Shown: piece by piece, positions 62,148-64,000 of the stretch | Position numbering within the stretch: position 1 is the first letter of the stretch | How the letters are laid out: every line of letters begins with the position of its first letter | NCBI GenBank assembly: GCA_036388675.1 | Contig: DASVRI010000039.1 | Coordinates: forward strand, 124,001 to 188,000 | DNA: 64,000 nucleotides | Source: DASVUS01 sp036388675 | GTDB taxonomy: Bacteria; Armatimonadota; Abditibacteriia; Abditibacteriales; Abditibacteriaceae | Direction of reading: 5' to 3' | Program-made: the position numbers and the translations under genes | Notes under the pieces: model-generated | The model's input: only the letters and a program-made list of their open reading frames with translations | Told to the model about the DNA's origin: nothing | Databases searched by the model: none

Positions 62148-63359
62148 CTACTTCTTCGGAAAACCGACAGCCGGAAAGTCGTATTGCAACGGCAAGTGGA
62201 TCTTCTCGCCGCCGCGTCGCGCGCTTTCATAGATTGCCAGGATGATTTCGACGGCATGGCGCGCTTCATGGCCACTGCAAGCCGGTTCACGGTTCTCGCG
62301 TACCGCTTCCACCATGTCTTTAATTTGCGGATAGTGCGTTTCGCCCGGCCCGCCGAGTGCCGCCATCGGGTCGCCGCCGCCTTTCTCACGCGCCGAAGGG
62401 TCGTTGGCTGTTTCGAGCATCGTGCGGTCGGCGTCACTTTCCTTCTGGAACTTCCATGTATTCAGTCGCGAATCATGGAGCGAAGCACTGCCCTTCGTGC
62501 CGTAGATTTCATGGATGATGGGCTGGCCGGGATAGCACACTGTTGAACCCTGAATGGTGCCGTGCGCGCCATTTTTAAAACCGACAATCGCCATGGCCTG
62601 CGTTTCAACTTCGATGCGTTCGCGAGCCGTCGTGCCACACCACGCCTGCACCCACGCAACGGGGCCGGCGAGCCACTGCAACATGTCGATGCCATGCACA
62701 CCCTGATTCATCAGACATCCGCCGCCATCGAGTTCCCAGGTGCCGCGCCAGTCGCCCGAGTCATAATAGTCCTGCGAGCGATACCATTTGATCGAGCAGT
62801 CGGCCTGCAAGAGTTTGCCGAACTTGCCTTTCTTAATTGCCTGCTTCAGCAGAATGGCGTTGGCATCGAAGCGTCGCTGAAAGATGGCCGCGAGTTTGAC
62901 GTTGTTTCCTTCGGCGGCAGCGATAAAGGCGTCCATGTTAGCTAGCGTGATATCGAGCGGTTTCTCGCTAACGATGTGCTTGCCCGCATTGGCTGCGTCG
63001 ATACCAATACGGGCGTGATCGCCGCTGGGAACGCAGATACACACCACGTCGATGTCGTCACGCTTGAGGAGCGCTTTGTAGCTGGAATAGGTGACCGGCG
63101 CGGTGTTGCCACCCTGCTTAGTGATGTTGTGCTGCTTCAGCAAATCGAGGTAGCCACGACCGCATTTCTGTGCGCGCTCTTTGATTGGGTCGGCGCAGGC
63201 AACGAGACGTGCCCCTCCGACACGGGCAATCGCTGCCGCATGCCACGGCCCGATAACACCGCAGCCAATAATACCAAAGCCAATTTCGCGCGAACCATTT
63301 CCGGTGTTATTCACTGTTGCATTCGAGGTGGCGGTTTCTTCAGTCGTTATACGGGGCAA
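62148..63359 (-). CDS. Gfo/Idh/MocA family oxidoreductase
   Basis: 403 residues. NAD(P)-dependent sugar/inositol dehydrogenase fold: 'GIIGCGVIGPWHAAAIARVG' (GxGxxG), 'DVVCICVPSGDHARIGIDAA', 'AGKHIVSEKPLDITLANMDA' with the Glu-Lys-Pro motif, and 'GGGCLMNQGVHGIDMLQWLA' with the conserved Gly and His. Substrate cannot be told. TTG 63359 is accepted as start because AAGGAG sits 7 bases upstream, and no ATG gives the conserved N-terminus. The first 25 residues are Thr/Asn-rich. No GAGTACTC within it. Confidence 0.85.
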   Translation of the reverse strand: MPRITTEETATSNATVNNTGNGSREIGFGIIGCGVIGPWHAAAIARVGGARLVACADPIKERAQKCGRGYLDLLKQHNITKQGGNTAPVTYSSYKALLKRDDIDVVCICVPSGDHARIGIDAANAGKHIVSEKPLDITLANMDAFIAAAEGNNVKLAAIFQRRFDANAILLKQAIKKGKFGKLLQADCSIKWYRSQDYYDSGDWRGTWELDGGGCLMNQGVHGIDMLQWLAGPVAWVQAWCGTTARERIEVETQAMAIVGFKNGAHGTIQGSTVCYPGQPIIHEIYGTKGSASLHDSRLNTWKFQKESDADRTMLETANDPSAREKGGGDPMAALGGPGETHYPQIKDMVEAVRENREPACSGHEARHAVEIILAIYESARRGGEKIHLPLQYDFPAVGFPKK

Positions 63360-63624
63360 AATCGTTCTCCTTGTGCTGTGCGGGGTTGGTTACACAGCGG
63401 TATAGCGCATTAGAAGCAGTGCGTCAAACGATTTTGGCCTCCATAGGAGGTAGCGCAGCGGAACGAACGCCGGTAGCACAACGTTTGAGTCTGCATCGAG
63501 TACTCAGGTGCACTCATATTCGACAATAGCCTGTATCCTGATTTTTTATGGACAAAGCGACGTTTCCCTGGACACGCACATCACGTCACGATACGCATCA
63601 AACTCGAATCACAATCAGGCAACC

Positions 63625-64000
63625 ATGAAAATTGCGTTTGACCCCGACATAGCCTTTCCGCGCATTGCGGAGGCCGTGGCTCCCTACCCCAAGGCAGGTT
63701 TGAGCCAGTTGATGGATGAGGGGCATACCACGGCTTTTGAACAACTTGTCGCTTGCATCATTTCGATTCGAACACTCGATGAAACAATGCTGCCGGTTGC
63801 ACGCCGCTTGTTTGAAGCCGCACCCACTCCTCAAGCCATCAGTGAACTTTCTCTGGAGAGATTGGAAAGCCTGATTTACGGCTGTGGATTCCACAATAAC
63901 AAAGCCGCTCAGATTCGCACTATCGCCAGACAGGTTGTCACCGAGCACAATGGCGTCTTACCCTGCGACCTTGATGTTCTCCTTTCGTTACGTGGAGTGG
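63625..64000 (+). CDS. nth: Endonuclease III-like DNA glycosylase, 5' part
   Basis: 125 residues up to the window edge. It belongs to the HhH-GPD glycosylase family that removes oxidised pyrimidines. 'FEQLVACIISIRTLDETMLP' (first helices), 'LESLIYGCGFHNNKAAQIRT' and 'LPCDLDVLLSLRGV', where the hairpin loop begins, match Nth. The catalytic Lys/Asp and the Fe-S Cys lie beyond the window. No good ribosome site precedes ATG 63625. A 26-codon frame from ATG 63548 ends in an overlapping TGA at 63626-63628, which might couple translation. Confidence 0.7.
   Translation, partial: MKIAFDPDIAFPRIAEAVAPYPKAGLSQLMDEGHTTAFEQLVACIISIRTLDETMLPVARRLFEAAPTPQAISELSLERLESLIYGCGFHNNKAAQIRTIARQVVTEHNGVLPCDLDVLLSLRGV

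Overview
The window is moderately GC-rich bacterial chromosome with gene-dense, mostly operonic organisation and no rRNA or CRISPR array. Taxonomy cannot be fixed from sequence alone. The single S-layer homology (SLH) repeat, tandem AP2-like protein, Uma2-family nucleases, a histone H1-like Lys/Ala protein, manganese catalase, FAD-type thymidylate synthase and an extracellular contractile injection system suggest a deep-branching environmental lineage such as Armatimonadota/Abditibacteriota. Chloroflexota or Acidobacteriota are possible alternatives (inference, low to moderate confidence).

Left part (1-12.9 kb): the end of sufE and a sufT-like gene (Fe-S assembly), a MurJ-type lipid flippase, an HNH nuclease, an MFS transporter, the glycolate oxidase Fe-S subunit (glcF), a Lys/Ala/Gly repeat protein, a YkgJ-type Cys cluster protein, a TlpA-like thioredoxin-fold protein, a double-length ThyX-like protein, an AEC transporter and a DUF456 membrane protein. 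Middle part (12.9-26.2 kb): a complex I cluster with nuoC, D, E, F, G, H and I. It lacks nuoA, nuoB and nuoJ-N here and is interrupted by two Uma2 genes, a ferredoxin, an SLH fragment, a coiled-coil protein and others. Then follow manganese catalase, a short-chain dehydrogenase, a TPR protein, a Cys-rich membrane protein of unknown family, a glutaminyl cyclotransferase and tRNA-His (26.2-32.1 kb).

Right part (32.6-58.5 kb): about 26 kb of co-directional, mostly overlapping genes encoding an eCIS (phage-tail-like contractile injection system). It contains sheath, tube, a T4 gp26-like baseplate factor, a Pvc16-like terminator (DUF4255), an AAA+ ATPase, tube-adaptor and LysM proteins, gp27-, gp5- and PAAR-like spike parts, gp25-like, two baseplate-J-like proteins, a tail-P2-I-like protein, a DUF6519/beta-helix protein and a LysM/coiled-coil protein. 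Embedded in it is a cargo island: a 974-residue DUF4157 protein with a proline-rich repeat linker and a GH-E (HNH/EndoVII) nuclease C-terminus, a SUFU-family putative immunity protein, and a second small protein sharing the same N-terminal leader. Beyond it are a Xer-type recombinase, tyrS, a WD40 protein, a Gfo/Idh/MocA oxidoreductase and the start of an endonuclease III gene.

The most striking genome-scale signal is an 8-bp palindrome, GAGTACTC (often CGAGTACTCG). I counted 61 copies by eye in 64 kb, against roughly one expected by chance. It lies inside genes in all three reading frames (read as EYS, RVL or ST), immediately before many start codons where its GAG doubles as a Shine-Dalgarno core, and at the centre of two larger palindromes. 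It behaves like the cyanobacterial HIP1 highly iterated palindrome but has a different sequence.
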